Position numbers and translations under genes: made by a program. Positions 14,881-26,245 of a DNA stretch of 45,646 bases are shown piece by piece. Positions within the stretch are counted from its first letter, which is position 1. Every line of letters begins with the position of its first letter. The notes beneath the pieces were generated by a model that did no database searches, was not told where the DNA came from, and saw nothing but the letters and a program-made list of their open reading frames with translations. Origin of the DNA: Rhodobacteraceae bacterium HLUCCA09 (GTDB lineage Bacteria; Pseudomonadota; Alphaproteobacteria; Rhodobacterales; Rhodobacteraceae); contig LJNT01000148.1 of the NCBI GenBank assembly GCA_001314685.1, positions 1 through 45,646 of the forward strand, read 5' to 3'.

Positions 14881-16971
14881 CTAACCTACTGCGATCATTC
14901 GGATCGCCCGATCCTGGTCCAGCAGCCACAGCAGCACCCGCGCCGCGCGGCCGCGATCGCTCTCCAGCGTCGGGTCGTCGGCGAGCAGGCGGCGCGCGTC
15001 GGACTGCGCCATCGCCATCAGCGCGGTCTGCCGCTCGAGGTCGCCGATCCGGAACCGCGGCAGCCCGCTCTGGGCCGTTCCGATCAGGTCGCCCGCACCG
15101 CGCAGGGCGAGATCCTCCTCCGCGATGCGAAAGCCGTCTTCGGTTTCTCTCAGTGTTTCCAGTCTCCTGCGGGCCGTCTCACCCAACGGTCCACGATACA
15201 TAAGCAGGCACGTCGACCGGGCCGCGCCGCGCCCGACCCGGCCCCGCAGCTGGTGGAGCTGTGCCAGCCCGAACGATTCGGCGCGTTCGATCACCATGAT
15301 CGAGGCATTGGGCACGTTGACCCCCACTTCGATCACCGTGGTCGCCACAAGGAGCGGCACGTCGCCCGCCACGAAGCGCGCCATCGCGGCGTCCTTCTCG
15401 GCGAGCGGCATCTGCCCGTGCACCAGCGCCACCCGCCCCTCGCCCAGCCGCATGCGCAGGTGGCGAAACCGCTCCTCCGCCGCGATAAGGTCGGTCGCCT
15501 CGCTCTCCTCGACCAGCGGGCAAACCCAATAGGCTTGTTTTCCCTCGGCAATTGCCTTGCGCAGGTGCTCCACCACCTCGTCGAGCCGACCGGTGGAGAC
15601 GAGGCGCGTGACGACAGGCGTGCGCCCCGGCGGCTTTTCGTCGAGCACCGAGAGATCGAGGTCGCCATACTGCGAGAGCGCCAGCGACCTGGGGATCGGC
15701 GTCGCCGTCATCACCAGCACGTCGACCGCCTCGCCCTTGGCGCCCAGTTCCATCCGCTGCGCGACGCCGAAGCGGTGCTGCTCGTCGATAATGGCCAGCC
15801 GCAGGTCGCGGAACGCCACGTCGGCCTGGAACACCGCGTGGGTGCCGATCAGGATCTGGATATCGCCTGACTCCAGCGCCGTGAGCTTGGCGGCACGCTC
15901 CGGCCCCTTGTCGCGCCCGGTCAGCACCTCGGCGACGATCCCGGCAGCTTCGATCAGGGGCCGGATCGAGTCGAGGTGCTGGCGGGCGAGGATCTCGGTC
16001 GGGGCCATCAGCACCGCCTGCCCCCCCGCCTCGGCCGCGGCGCACATCGCCAGCACGGCGACCAGCGTCTTGCCCGCGCCCACGTCGCCCTGCAGCAGCC
16101 GCATCATCCGCTTGCCTGCGGCCATGTCGGCGGTGATCTCCGCCACCGCCCGCTCTTGTGCGTCGGTGGGCGAAAACTCAAGTGATCCCAGAACCTTGGC
16201 GGCGAGGCGGCCGTCACCCACCGTCGGTCGGCCGGAGCCGAGGCGCATCCCCGCGCGGGCCAGCGCAAGCGTCAACTGGTGGGCGAAAAACTCATCGTAG
16301 GCAAGACGTTGGCGGGCCGGGGCGTGGGGCGCCATCTCTTCCAATCCCAGCGGCGCGTGGGCGGTTTCGAGGGCCGGGCGCCAGCGCGGCCAGCCCTCGC
16401 GCGCCCGCAGCGGCTCGTCGATCCATTCCTCGAGTTCGGGCGCGCGCTCCAGCGCCGCCTGTGCGGCCTTGGCCATCACCTTCTGCGAAACCCCTGCAGT
16501 CAGGGGATAAACCGGCTCGAACGGGGGGATCTCGCCGGCCTCCTCGGGGGCCAGGACGTGGTCGGGATGGGCCATCTGAGCCACCCCGTCGAACAGCTCC
16601 ACCTTGCCCGAGACGACACGGCGCTGTCCGGTGGGCAAGAGGCGGCCGAGATAGCGGGGATCGGCATTGAAATAAACGAGCTGGAAGGTGGTCTGCGCGT
16701 CCTCCACCTCGACCCGGTAAGGTCCGTTCCGGCGCGAGGGCGGCCGGTGGCGGCCGACGACCACCTCGACGGTGGCGACGGTGGGCGGCTGAACGGCCCG
16801 GATCGAGGCGACGTGTCGGCGGTCGATGCCGGAATGGGGCAGCGTGAACAGCAGGTCGCGGGGCCGGGTGATGTCGATCGCCGCGAGCCGCTCGGCGAGG
16901 CGCGGGCCGATCCCCTGCAGCGTCTCGATCTCCGCGAAGAGCGGGTAGAGGACGGGGGGCCGCGTGCTCAC
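14881..16971 (-). CDS. recG: ATP-dependent DNA helicase RecG
   Basis: Remodels stalled replication forks and Holliday junctions. The 696 residues comprise the N-terminal wedge/OB domain, then the helicase: Walker A LLQGDVGAGKTLVAVLAM, the Q-containing AIDEQHRFGVAQR (DEQH box), VMTATPIPRSLALS and the C-terminal VGVNVPNASIMVIERAE, QLRGRVGRG and RGAGDLIGTAQSG. GTG 16971 is the start, 17 bp after the ligA stop, with only a weak GGGA before it. It forms an operon with ligA on the minus strand; the SOS-box gene behind it has its own promoter. Confidence 0.97.
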   Translation of the reverse strand: MSTRPPVLYPLFAEIETLQGIGPRLAERLAAIDITRPRDLLFTLPHSGIDRRHVASIRAVQPPTVATVEVVVGRHRPPSRRNGPYRVEVEDAQTTFQLVYFNADPRYLGRLLPTGQRRVVSGKVELFDGVAQMAHPDHVLAPEEAGEIPPFEPVYPLTAGVSQKVMAKAAQAALERAPELEEWIDEPLRAREGWPRWRPALETAHAPLGLEEMAPHAPARQRLAYDEFFAHQLTLALARAGMRLGSGRPTVGDGRLAAKVLGSLEFSPTDAQERAVAEITADMAAGKRMMRLLQGDVGAGKTLVAVLAMCAAAEAGGQAVLMAPTEILARQHLDSIRPLIEAAGIVAEVLTGRDKGPERAAKLTALESGDIQILIGTHAVFQADVAFRDLRLAIIDEQHRFGVAQRMELGAKGEAVDVLVMTATPIPRSLALSQYGDLDLSVLDEKPPGRTPVVTRLVSTGRLDEVVEHLRKAIAEGKQAYWVCPLVEESEATDLIAAEERFRHLRMRLGEGRVALVHGQMPLAEKDAAMARFVAGDVPLLVATTVIEVGVNVPNASIMVIERAESFGLAQLHQLRGRVGRGAARSTCLLMYRGPLGETARRRLETLRETEDGFRIAEEDLALRGAGDLIGTAQSGLPRFRIGDLERQTALMAMAQSDARRLLADDPTLESDRGRAARVLLWLLDQDRAIRMIAVG

Positions 16972-16988
16972 TGTCCCACGGGCCGCGC

Positions 16989-19121
<2,133 letters not shown>

Positions 19122-19195
19122 TTAGGGCGGTTGCGGGCGCTGGTCCAGCGCGCCGAAACCGCCTAGGCTCGCCCCGCCTTGACGGAGGGACCGGA

Positions 19196-20410
19196 ATGCA
19201 TGTGAGCCCCGCGATGGCGGCCTGCGAGGCGCCGCCGGTGATGGAGGCGCGGCGGTGGGTCGAGGGGGTGAGCTTCCCCGCGGGCCGCCCGCTGATCAAC
19301 GTGAGCCAGGCCGCCCCGGTCGAGCCGCCGCCCATGGCCCTGCGCGAGGCGATGGCGCAGGCGGTGATGGAGGACGAGTCCGCCCATCTCTATGGCCCCG
19401 TTCTCGGCCTGCCCGAGCTGCGGGCGGAAGTGGCGGCGCAGGTCTCGGCGGACTACCGGGGCCGGATCGCGCCCGGACAGGTGGCGATCACGGCGGGCTG
19501 CAACCAGGCCTTCGCGGCGGCGATGTCGACGCTGGCGGGGCCGGGCGACGAGGTGCTGCTGCCGACACCCTGGTATTTCAACCACAAGATGTGGCTCGAC
19601 ATGGCGAGCGTGCGGGCGGTGCCCCTGCCCCCCGGGCCGGGCCTGATCCCCCGCGTCGAGGACGCCGGGGCGGCACTCACCGAGCGGACGCGCGCCATCG
19701 TGCTGGTGACGCCCAACAACCCCGCGGGGGTGGAATACCCGGCCGAGACGGTCGCCGCCTTCGCCGAGCTCGCCCGCGCGACGGGCCTCGCCCTGATCGT
19801 CGACGAGACCTACCGGGATTTCGACTCGCGCCCCGGCGCCCCGCACGCCCTCTTCGAGCGCGACGACTGGGACGAGACGGTGATCCAGCTCTACTCGTTC
19901 TCCAAGGCCTACCGGCTGACCGGGCACCGCGTGGGAGCGATGGTAGCCTCGCAGGCGCAGCTGGCGCAGGTCGAGAAGTTCCTCGACACGGTCGCCATCT
20001 GCCCGCCGCAGATCGGCCAGCGCGCGGCGCTCTGGGGGATGCGGAACCTGCGCCAGTGGCTGGCGGGCGAGCGGGCCGAGATCCTCGACCGGCGCGCGGC
20101 GATCGGCGAGGCGTTCGGTGAAACCTCTGGGGCGCTCGCCGCGCAGGGCTGGCGCCTCGACGGCGTCGGCGCCTATTTCGCCTATGTCCGCCACCCGTTC
20201 GACGCGCCGTCGGATGCGCTGGCGAGGCGGCTGGTGGCCGAGGCGGGCGTGCTCTGCCTGCCCGGCACCATGTTCATGCCCGAGGATGGCGGGCATGCGC
20301 ACCTGCGGCTCGCCTTCGCCAATGTCGACCGCGCGGGCATCGGGCGTCTGGCCGACCGTCTCGCCGCCGTGACCGGCCCGCGCCTTGCGAGCCGGGCGGG
20401 CAGCGTCTAG
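19196..20410 (+). CDS. PLP-dependent aminotransferase, class I/II
   Basis: Fold-type I aminotransferase of 404 residues. Landmarks: VAITAGCNQAFAAAM (cofactor phosphate region), TPNNPAGVEYP, the Asp of LIVDETYRDF, and the Schiff-base Lys237 in YSFSKAYRLTGHR. GGAGG lies 7 nt before ATG 19196, so the track start at 19088 is rejected. The amino donor is not predictable; position at the head of a run with ppiD and trpE suggests an aromatic or general aminotransferase only by proximity. ppiD begins 30 bp downstream. Confidence 0.88.
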   Translation: MHVSPAMAACEAPPVMEARRWVEGVSFPAGRPLINVSQAAPVEPPPMALREAMAQAVMEDESAHLYGPVLGLPELRAEVAAQVSADYRGRIAPGQVAITAGCNQAFAAAMSTLAGPGDEVLLPTPWYFNHKMWLDMASVRAVPLPPGPGLIPRVEDAGAALTERTRAIVLVTPNNPAGVEYPAETVAAFAELARATGLALIVDETYRDFDSRPGAPHALFERDDWDETVIQLYSFSKAYRLTGHRVGAMVASQAQLAQVEKFLDTVAICPPQIGQRAALWGMRNLRQWLAGERAEILDRRAAIGEAFGETSGALAAQGWRLDGVGAYFAYVRHPFDAPSDALARRLVAEAGVLCLPGTMFMPEDGGHAHLRLAFANVDRAGIGRLADRLAAVTGPRLASRAGSV

Positions 20411-20440
20411 GACGCCGCGAACAGCGCCGGGAGGGAACAC

Positions 20441-22307
20441 ATGGCGGAAAGCGTCGGCAAGAAGGCGAGCAAGGTCTTCGTGTGGATCCTGCTCGCGCTG
20501 CTGATCGTGGGCCTCGCGGGCTTCGGCATCGGCTCGTTCGGCGGCTCGACCACGGCGGTGGGCCGCGTGGGGGGCCAGGAGATCACGGCGCAGGCCTATT
20601 TCCGCGCGCTCGACCAGGCGATCCGGGCCGAGCGGCAGGCGACCGGCGGGCGAGCCGGTAACGCGGGCGCGCGCCGAGGCGACGGGGCTGATGGCCGAGG
20701 TGCAAGGGAGCCTTGCCGGCCAGGCCGCGCTCGACGGCGAGGCCGCCGATCTGGGGCTGTCGGTCAGCGACGACGTGGTGGGCGAGCGGATACTGCAGAC
20801 CCAGGCGTTCCTTGGGCCGAACGGGGCGTTCGACCGGCAGACCTACGAGTTCGTGCTGCGTCAGAACGGCTGGACGGTGCCCGAATACGAGGAAGAGGTG
20901 CGCGCCGACCAGACCCGCGCGCTGCTGCAGTCAGCCGCGGCGGGCGGCATCGCCGCGCCCGATGCCTTCACCGACACGGTGATGGGCTACGTGGGCGAGC
21001 GGCGCAGCTTCGCGTGGCGGCGCTTCGGCCCCGAAGATCTCGACGCGGCGCTGCCCGAGCCCACCGACGCCGACCTGCAGGCGCAGTACGAGGCGGCTGA
21101 AGACGCCTATCGCCTGCCCGAGACCAAGCGCATCACCTACGCCTGGCTGACGCCCGCGGCGCTGGCCGACACGCTCGAGCCCGAGGAGGGCGCGGTCGAG
21201 GCGCTGTACGAGGAGCGGATCGACGAATACGTGCAGCCCGAGCGCCGGCTGGTGGAACGGCTCGTCTTCGAAAGCGCGGCGTCGGCCGAGCGCGCCTCGG
21301 CCGCGCTCGAGGCGGGCGAGATCGATTTCGGCGCGCTGGTGCGCGAGCGGGGCCTGACGCTGGAGGATGTCGATCTCGGCGACGTGGCGCGCGACGATCT
21401 GGGCGCGGCGGCCGAGCCGGTGTTCGCCCTCGACGGCCCCGGCGTCGTGGGGCCGGTCGAGACCTCGCTCGGACCCGCTCTGTTCCGCGTCAATGCAATC
21501 CTCGACGCGCGCGACATCCCGCTCGCGGAGGTGCGTGACGAGCTGGCCCGCGAGGCCTCGATCGAGCGTGCACGCCGGATGATGTCGGACATGGTCGACG
21601 AGTTCGACGACCGTCTCGCCGCGGGCGCGACGCTCGAGGATCTGGGCGACGAGACCGCAATGGACGTGGGCACGCTCGACTGGTTCCCCGGTGTCGGCAC
21701 CGAGGCGGGCGAGATCGTGGGCTACGAGCGCTTCCGCGAAGCGGCCGACGCCGCGCAGGAGGACGACTTTCCGCAGATCGACATCCTCGGCGACGGCTCG
21801 CTCTTCGCGCTGCGCGTCGACGAAGTGGTGCCGCCCCGCCTGCCCCCGCTCGCCGACATACGCGCGACGGTGGCCGACGACTGGCGCGCGGCCGAGCGCA
21901 CCCGCCGCCTCGCCGCGCAGGCCGAGGCGGCGCTCGCCGACCTGACGGGCGGCGACGAGCTTGGCGCGTCCGGTGCGGCCGTGGAGACGACCGAGGGGCT
22001 CACCCGCGACGCCACGCTCGACGGTGTGCCGCCGGCGCTGATCGCCCGCGCCTTCGAGATGGAGCAAGGCGAGCGCACCGTGGTCGAGGGCGACGGCGCG
22101 GCCTACCTGCTCGAGCTGCGCGAGATCGCCCCGCCCGACGAGGAGAACGAGCGCGTCGCGCTGCTGCGGCAGGCCCTCGAGAGCCAGGCGGCGCAGGGCA
22201 TGGCGAACGACGCGCTGCAACTCTACATTCGAGGGCTCATGGCGCGCGAGGGTGTCAGCTTTGACCAGCCCGCGCTCAACTCCGTCCATTCCCAGGTCTT
22301 CAACTAG
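20441..22307 (+). pseudogene. ppiD: PpiD/SurA-N type periplasmic peptidyl-prolyl isomerase, interrupted by a one-base frameshift
   Basis: Membrane-anchored periplasmic folding factor. It begins MAESVGKKASKVFVWILLAL (one N-terminal membrane helix), then GRVGGQEITAQAYFRALDQ. Near 20648-20650 the frame is lost: in frame 2 the sequence degenerates, while in frame 0 GEPVTRARAEATGLMAEVQG continues the family, with LGLSVSDDVVGERIL and a long C-terminal region to the stop at 22307. One extra G in the GGCGGGCGAG run explains it (GGCGGCGAG restores the frame). The rest, over 530 codons, is intact. Sequencing error or very recent mutation is most likely. GGGAGG precedes the start; its stop is one base before trpE. 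Confidence 0.82.
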
Positions 22308-22308
22308 G

Positions 22309-23823
22309 ATGGTCGCGCTCGCGCCCGGCTACGACGACTTTGCCCGCGGGTGGGCCGCGGGCGAGAACCAGATCGTCTATGCGCGCCTCGCCGCCGATCT
22401 CGACACACCGGTCTCGCTGATGCTCAAGCTCGGCGGCGCGCGGGCGGATTCCTTCATGCTCGAATCGGTGACCGGCGGCGAGGTGCGGGGGCGCTACTCG
22501 ATCGTGGGGCTCAAGCCCGACCTCGTGTGGCGCTGCCGGGGCAGCCGGGCATGGATCAACCGCGAGGCGCGCTACGATGCCGACGCCTTCGTCGAGGAGG
22601 CGCGCGACCCGCTCGCCTCGCTGCGGGCGGTGCTGGAGGAGAGCCGCATCGCCCTGCCCCGCGGCCTGCCCTCGGCCTCGGCCGGTCTCTTCGGCTATCT
22701 CGGCTACGACATGGTGCGGCTTGTCGAGCACCTGCCCCACGTCAACCCCGACCCGCTCGGCCTGCCCGACGCGGTGCTCCTGCGCCCATCGGTGGTGGCG
22801 GTGCTCGACGGGGTGAAGGGCGAGGTGATCGTGGTCGCGCCCGCCTTCATCGCCTCGGGCCTGACCGCGCGGGCGGCCTACGCGCAGGCGGCCGAGCGGG
22901 TGGCCGACGCGGTGCGCGACATCGAGGGCGGCGTTCCGGGCGAGCCGCGCGCGCTGGGCGAGGCGGCCGAGGTGGGCGCGCCGGTGTCGAACTTCACCAG
23001 ACCCGCCTATCTCGCCGCCGTCGAGCGGGCGAGAGACTACATCCGCGCCGGCGACATCTTTCAGGTCGTGCCGTCGCAGCGCTGGGCACAGCACTTTCCG
23101 CTGCCGCCTTTCGCGCTCTACCGCTCGCTGCGGCGCACCAACCCCTCGCCCTTCCTGTTCTACTTCGATTTCGGCGGCTTCCAGGTCGTGGGCGCCTCGC
23201 CCGAGATCCTCGTGCGCGTCCGCGAGGGCGAGGTGACGATCCGCCCCATCGCGGGCACCCGCCCCCGCGGCGCCTCCGAGGAGGAAGATCGCGCGCTCGA
23301 GGCCGATCTGTTGTCGGACCAAAAGGAGATGGCCGAGCACCTGATGCTGCTCGATCTGGGGCGCAACGATGTCGGGAGGGTCGCGAAGATCGGCACGGTG
23401 CGGCCCACCGAAGAGTTCGTGATCGAGCGCTATTCCCATGTGATGCACATCGTCTCCAACGTGGTGGGCGAGATCTCAGACGAGCACGACGCGCTCTCGG
23501 CGCTCCTCGCCGGGCTTCCGGCCGGGACTGTCTCGGGCGCGCCCAAGGTGCGCGCGATGGAGATCATCGACGAGCTCGAGCCGGAAAAGCGCGGCGTCTA
23601 CGGCGGCGCGGTCGGCTACTTTTCGGCCGACGGCGACATGGACATGTGCATCGCGCTGCGCACCGCCGTCGTGAAGGACGAGACGCTGTATGTGCAGGCG
23701 GGCGGGGGCGTGGTCTACGACAGCGACCCCGCGGCCGAGTGGCAGGAGACGGTGAACAAGGCCCGCGCGCTGCGCGCCGCAGCCGAGGATGCCGGCCGCT
23801 TCGTGCGCCGGGGCAATGGCTGA
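22309..23823 (+). CDS. trpE: Anthranilate synthase component I
   Basis: Converts chorismate to anthranilate, the first step of tryptophan synthesis, using ammonia from TrpG. The 504 residues show the regulatory MLES motif (SFMLESVTGGE) near residue 48, then the chorismate-binding domain: FQVVPSQRWAQHF, GASPEILVRV, RPIAGTRPRGA, LDLGRNDVGRVA, the GTVSGAPKVRAMEIIDELE block and YVQAGGGVVYDSDP. ATG 22309 starts one base after the ppiD stop (TAGGATG), so translation is coupled; the track start 22252 lies inside ppiD. The trpG subunit is not in this stretch. A small membrane protein gene and gap follow. Confidence 0.97.
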   Translation: MVALAPGYDDFARGWAAGENQIVYARLAADLDTPVSLMLKLGGARADSFMLESVTGGEVRGRYSIVGLKPDLVWRCRGSRAWINREARYDADAFVEEARDPLASLRAVLEESRIALPRGLPSASAGLFGYLGYDMVRLVEHLPHVNPDPLGLPDAVLLRPSVVAVLDGVKGEVIVVAPAFIASGLTARAAYAQAAERVADAVRDIEGGVPGEPRALGEAAEVGAPVSNFTRPAYLAAVERARDYIRAGDIFQVVPSQRWAQHFPLPPFALYRSLRRTNPSPFLFYFDFGGFQVVGASPEILVRVREGEVTIRPIAGTRPRGASEEEDRALEADLLSDQKEMAEHLMLLDLGRNDVGRVAKIGTVRPTEEFVIERYSHVMHIVSNVVGEISDEHDALSALLAGLPAGTVSGAPKVRAMEIIDELEPEKRGVYGGAVGYFSADGDMDMCIALRTAVVKDETLYVQAGGGVVYDSDPAAEWQETVNKARALRAAAEDAGRFVRRGNG

Positions 23824-23868
23824 GCCGGCCCGCCTCCGGCCCGGCGGCGCCCCCGGCGGGGCCGTGGC

Positions 23869-23893
23869 GATGGCGTATTTGCGACAGAAAGAA
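23869..23893 (+). repeat. Dispersed repeat core, variant class, copy 5
   Basis: GGCGTATTTGCGACAGAAAG then AAA, 46 nt after the trpE stop on the same strand, closely resembling copy 4 at 10565. Confidence 0.55.
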
Positions 23894-23910
23894 ACCGGGG
23901 GCGCCACACC

Positions 23911-24051
23911 TTGACCGACCGGATCGCGCTGTGGCTCGCCGGGCTGCTCGCGGTGGCGGCGGCGGCGAACTTCCTCTTCGGATGGGAGTTGCACCTGTTC
24001 CTCGGGCGCCGCCTCCTCGGGCTGATCGAGTGGCTGGCTTTCTGGCGTTAG
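23911..24051 (+). CDS. 46-aa single-pass membrane protein between trpE and gap
   Basis: Too short for the track. TTG 23911 gives MTDRIALWLAGLLAVAAAAN (a hydrophobic helix), then FLFGWELHLFLGRRLLGL and IEWLAFWR before TAG. The ending LFLGRRLL..IEWLAFWR is a pattern I recall from tiny uncharacterised proteins beside gap in Rhodobacterales, which supports it as real. The start codon is TTG with a loose GGGGG 9 nt upstream. No promoter is obvious, so it may be read from trpE. A repeat core lies just before it. Function unknown. Confidence 0.72.
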   Translation: MTDRIALWLAGLLAVAAAANFLFGWELHLFLGRRLLGLIEWLAFWR

Positions 24052-24144
24052 GCCGCAGCGCGCGCGGTTGACGCGGGCGGCGCGAGACGATTGGAAGACC
24101 GCGACCGGCCGCGTGGCGCGGCGCCAGACATGGGAGAGACGACG

Positions 24145-25146
24145 ATGGCGGTAAAGGTGGCGATCAACGGCTTCGGCCGGATCGGGCGCAACGTGCTGCG
24201 CGCGCTGATCGAGACGGGGCGCACCGACGTGGAGGTCGTGGCGATCAACGACCTCGGACCCGTCGAGACCAACGCGCACCTTCTGCGCTACGACAGCGTG
24301 CACGGCCGCGCGCCCTTCGAGGTGAAGACCACCGGCGAGGGCATCGACGTGGGCCGCGGGCCCATCGTCGTGACGTCCGAGCGCGACCCCGCGGCGCTGC
24401 CATGGACGGATGTCGACATCGTGCTCGAATGCACCGGCATCTTCACCGACAAGGAGAAGGCGCAGGTGCATCTCGAGAACGGCGCCTCGCGCGTGCTGGT
24501 CTCGGCGCCCTCGAAAGGCGCGGACAAGACCATCGTCTACGGCGTGAACCACGGCACGCTCACGAAGGACGACCTCGTGGTGTCGAACGCCTCGTGCACG
24601 ACGAACTGCCTCGCCCCGGTCGCCTACGTGCTGAACGGGGCGCTCGGGATCGAGCGCGGCTTCATGACGACGATCCACTCCTATACCGGCGACCAGCCGA
24701 CGCTCGACACCATGCACAAGGATCTCTACCGCGCCCGCGCCGCGGCGATGTCGATGATCCCGACCTCGACGGGCGCGGCGCGCGCCGTGGGCCTCGTGAT
24801 GCCCGAGCTCGACGGCAAGCTCGACGGCGTGGCGATCCGGGTGCCGACGCCGAACGTCTCGGTCGTCGACCTTACCTTCGAGGCCGGGCGCGAGACCTCG
24901 ACCGACGAGATCAACGAGGCGATCCGCGCGGCGGCGTCGGGCGAGCTGAAGGGCATCCTCGGCGTGACCGACGAGAAGCTCGTCTCGACGGACTTCAACC
25001 ACGACCCGCATTCGTCGATCTTCGCCACCGACCAGACCAAGGTTCTGGAGGGCAAGCTGGTGCGCGTGCTGTCGTGGTACGACAACGAGTGGGGCTTCTC
25101 CTGCCGGATGCTCGACACCGCGGCCGAGATGGGCAAGCATCTCTGA
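24145..25146 (+). CDS. gap: Glyceraldehyde-3-phosphate dehydrogenase, type I
   Basis: Oxidises glyceraldehyde-3-phosphate to 1,3-bisphosphoglycerate with NAD+. The 333 residues contain the NAD fold VAINGFGRIGRNVLRA, NDL after the second strand (NAD preference), the catalytic Cys151 in SNASCTTNCLAP, the HSYTGDQ segment with the partner His, and the closing SWYDNEWGFSCRM. ATG 24145 has GGGAGAG upstream, rejecting the 24091 start. A GC-rich terminator follows. Whether it is the glycolytic or the gluconeogenic paralogue cannot be told from sequence alone. Confidence 0.97.
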   Translation: MAVKVAINGFGRIGRNVLRALIETGRTDVEVVAINDLGPVETNAHLLRYDSVHGRAPFEVKTTGEGIDVGRGPIVVTSERDPAALPWTDVDIVLECTGIFTDKEKAQVHLENGASRVLVSAPSKGADKTIVYGVNHGTLTKDDLVVSNASCTTNCLAPVAYVLNGALGIERGFMTTIHSYTGDQPTLDTMHKDLYRARAAAMSMIPTSTGAARAVGLVMPELDGKLDGVAIRVPTPNVSVVDLTFEAGRETSTDEINEAIRAAASGELKGILGVTDEKLVSTDFNHDPHSSIFATDQTKVLEGKLVRVLSWYDNEWGFSCRMLDTAAEMGKHL

Positions 25147-25171
25147 GTTCGGGTGACGATCCGAACCGGCG

Positions 25172-25206
25172 GCGCCGCGCTCCCCCGGGGGCGCGGCGCT
25201 TCTCTT
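25172..25206 (+). terminator. Rho-independent-type terminator after gap
   Basis: GCGCCGCGC and GCGCGGCGC pair around a CCCCC/GGGGG-containing loop, followed by TTCTCTTT. A smaller GTTCGG...CCGAAC hairpin at 25147-25166 precedes it. Confidence 0.8.
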
Positions 25207-25342
25207 TGGGGATGACGCCGGCGTCAAAGCCATGCATTCGATGCAAGCCCGGATCACGCAATCGGGGGATTGTTCGGAAGGGCGTTAGCGCCAACATCTG
25301 ACCGGACGCAGCAATGCACAGCGCACCCGAGAGGACAGACCA

Positions 25343-25528
25343 ATGACCGACCTGATCGCCCGCATCCGCGAGATCGCCCACCGCCGCGCCCGCTACGCCC
25401 GCACCGTGCAGGAGTTGCGCTCGATACCGCTCGACGTGGCGCTGGACCTCGATCTCTACACCGGTGACGCCGAGCGCATCGCCCGTGCCGCCGTCTACGG
25501 CGACGCCGGCGGCAAGAGCCTTCGATAA
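25343..25528 (+). CDS. DUF1127 (YjiS-like) small protein
   Basis: A 61-residue arginine-rich protein: MTDLIARIREIAHRRARY, then RTVQELRSIPLDVALDLDL and GDAERIARAAVYG. This is the DUF1127 pattern (R.T..EL..L....L.DIGL....I.R.A). Proteins with this domain in alphaproteobacteria include short RNA-binding stress proteins such as CcaF1 of Rhodobacter sphaeroides; that role is not demonstrated here. ATG 25343 follows GAGAGGA. The stop codon lies inside a perfect hairpin. Dyads TGCATTCGATGCA (25233) and GGCG-TTAG-CGCC (25279) lie upstream. Confidence 0.82.
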   Translation: MTDLIARIREIAHRRARYARTVQELRSIPLDVALDLDLYTGDAERIARAAVYGDAGGKSLR

Positions 25529-25560
25529 GGCTCTTGCAAATCCCTTTCTTGAAGGGATTT
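25512..25560 (+). terminator. Two back-to-back perfect hairpins over the DUF1127 stop codon
   Basis: First stem GCAAGAGCCTT/AAGGCTCTTGC, 11 bp with a CGAT loop, containing the TAA stop; second stem AAATCCCTT/AAGGGATTT, 9 bp with a 5-base loop, directly adjoining. There is no T-run beyond the TTT within the second arm. It may be a terminator between converging genes, or a processed 3' RNA. Confidence 0.65.
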
Positions 25561-25651
25561 GCCCCCGGCTCCGCCCGCGCGGTTTTCCGTCTGCACCAGC
25601 CCGCCGGCGCGTCCGCCCCTCTCCGCCGGGCTGTTCGATTCCCGTCGCCGG

Positions 25652-26149
25652 TCAGGCGCGGCCGACCCGCGCGAGAAGGGCCTCGCGGACGGCGGGGGTG
25701 ACGAACTTCGACACGTCGCCCCCCAGACGGGCGATCTCCTTGACCAGCTTCGACGCGATCGCCTGGTGCTCTGCCTCGGCCATGAGGAACACCGTCTCGA
25801 TCGTGTTGTCGAGTTGGCGGTTCATGCCGACCATCTGGAACTCGTACTCGAAATCGGCCACCGCCCTCAGGCCGCGGACGATCAGCCTGGCGCCCACGTC
25901 GTTGGCGCAGTCGATCAGCAGGTTCTCGAAGGGGTGCGCGACGATCTCGCAGCCCGTGCGCTCGGAAATGGCGGCGACCTCGCGCTCGATCATCTCCACC
26001 CGCTCCTCGAGGGTAAAGAGCGGGCCCTTGTCACGATTGATCGCCACACCGATCACCAGCCGATCGACCAGCACGGTCGCCCGTGTGATGATGTCGAGAT
26101 GCCCGTGGGTGACGGGATCGAAGGTGCCGGGATAGAGGCCGGTGCGCAT
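25652..26149 (-). CDS. coaD: Phosphopantetheine adenylyltransferase
   Basis: Penultimate coenzyme A step: transfers AMP to 4'-phosphopantetheine. The 165 residues are full length, with the nucleotidyltransferase motif TGLYPGTFDPVTHGHLDII at the N-terminus (HxGH: T-x-G-H variant region GHLD), VGARLIVRGLRAVADFEYEFQM in the middle, and the C-terminal ISSKL-equivalent AIASKLVKEIARLGGDVSKF. Converges with the DUF1127 gene; separated from the CBS gene upstream by 96 bp on the same strand. Confidence 0.96.
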   Translation of the reverse strand: MRTGLYPGTFDPVTHGHLDIITRATVLVDRLVIGVAINRDKGPLFTLEERVEMIEREVAAISERTGCEIVAHPFENLLIDCANDVGARLIVRGLRAVADFEYEFQMVGMNRQLDNTIETVFLMAEAEHQAIASKLVKEIARLGGDVSKFVTPAVREALLARVGRA

Positions 26150-26245
26150 GGGTCACGTTCCCCTGAGCCGCGTTCCGGCGCGCAGGTGCCGCAGCCGGGC
26201 CCCGAGCGCAACCCGATGGCATGCGCCGGTCCCCGCTCCGTTGCG

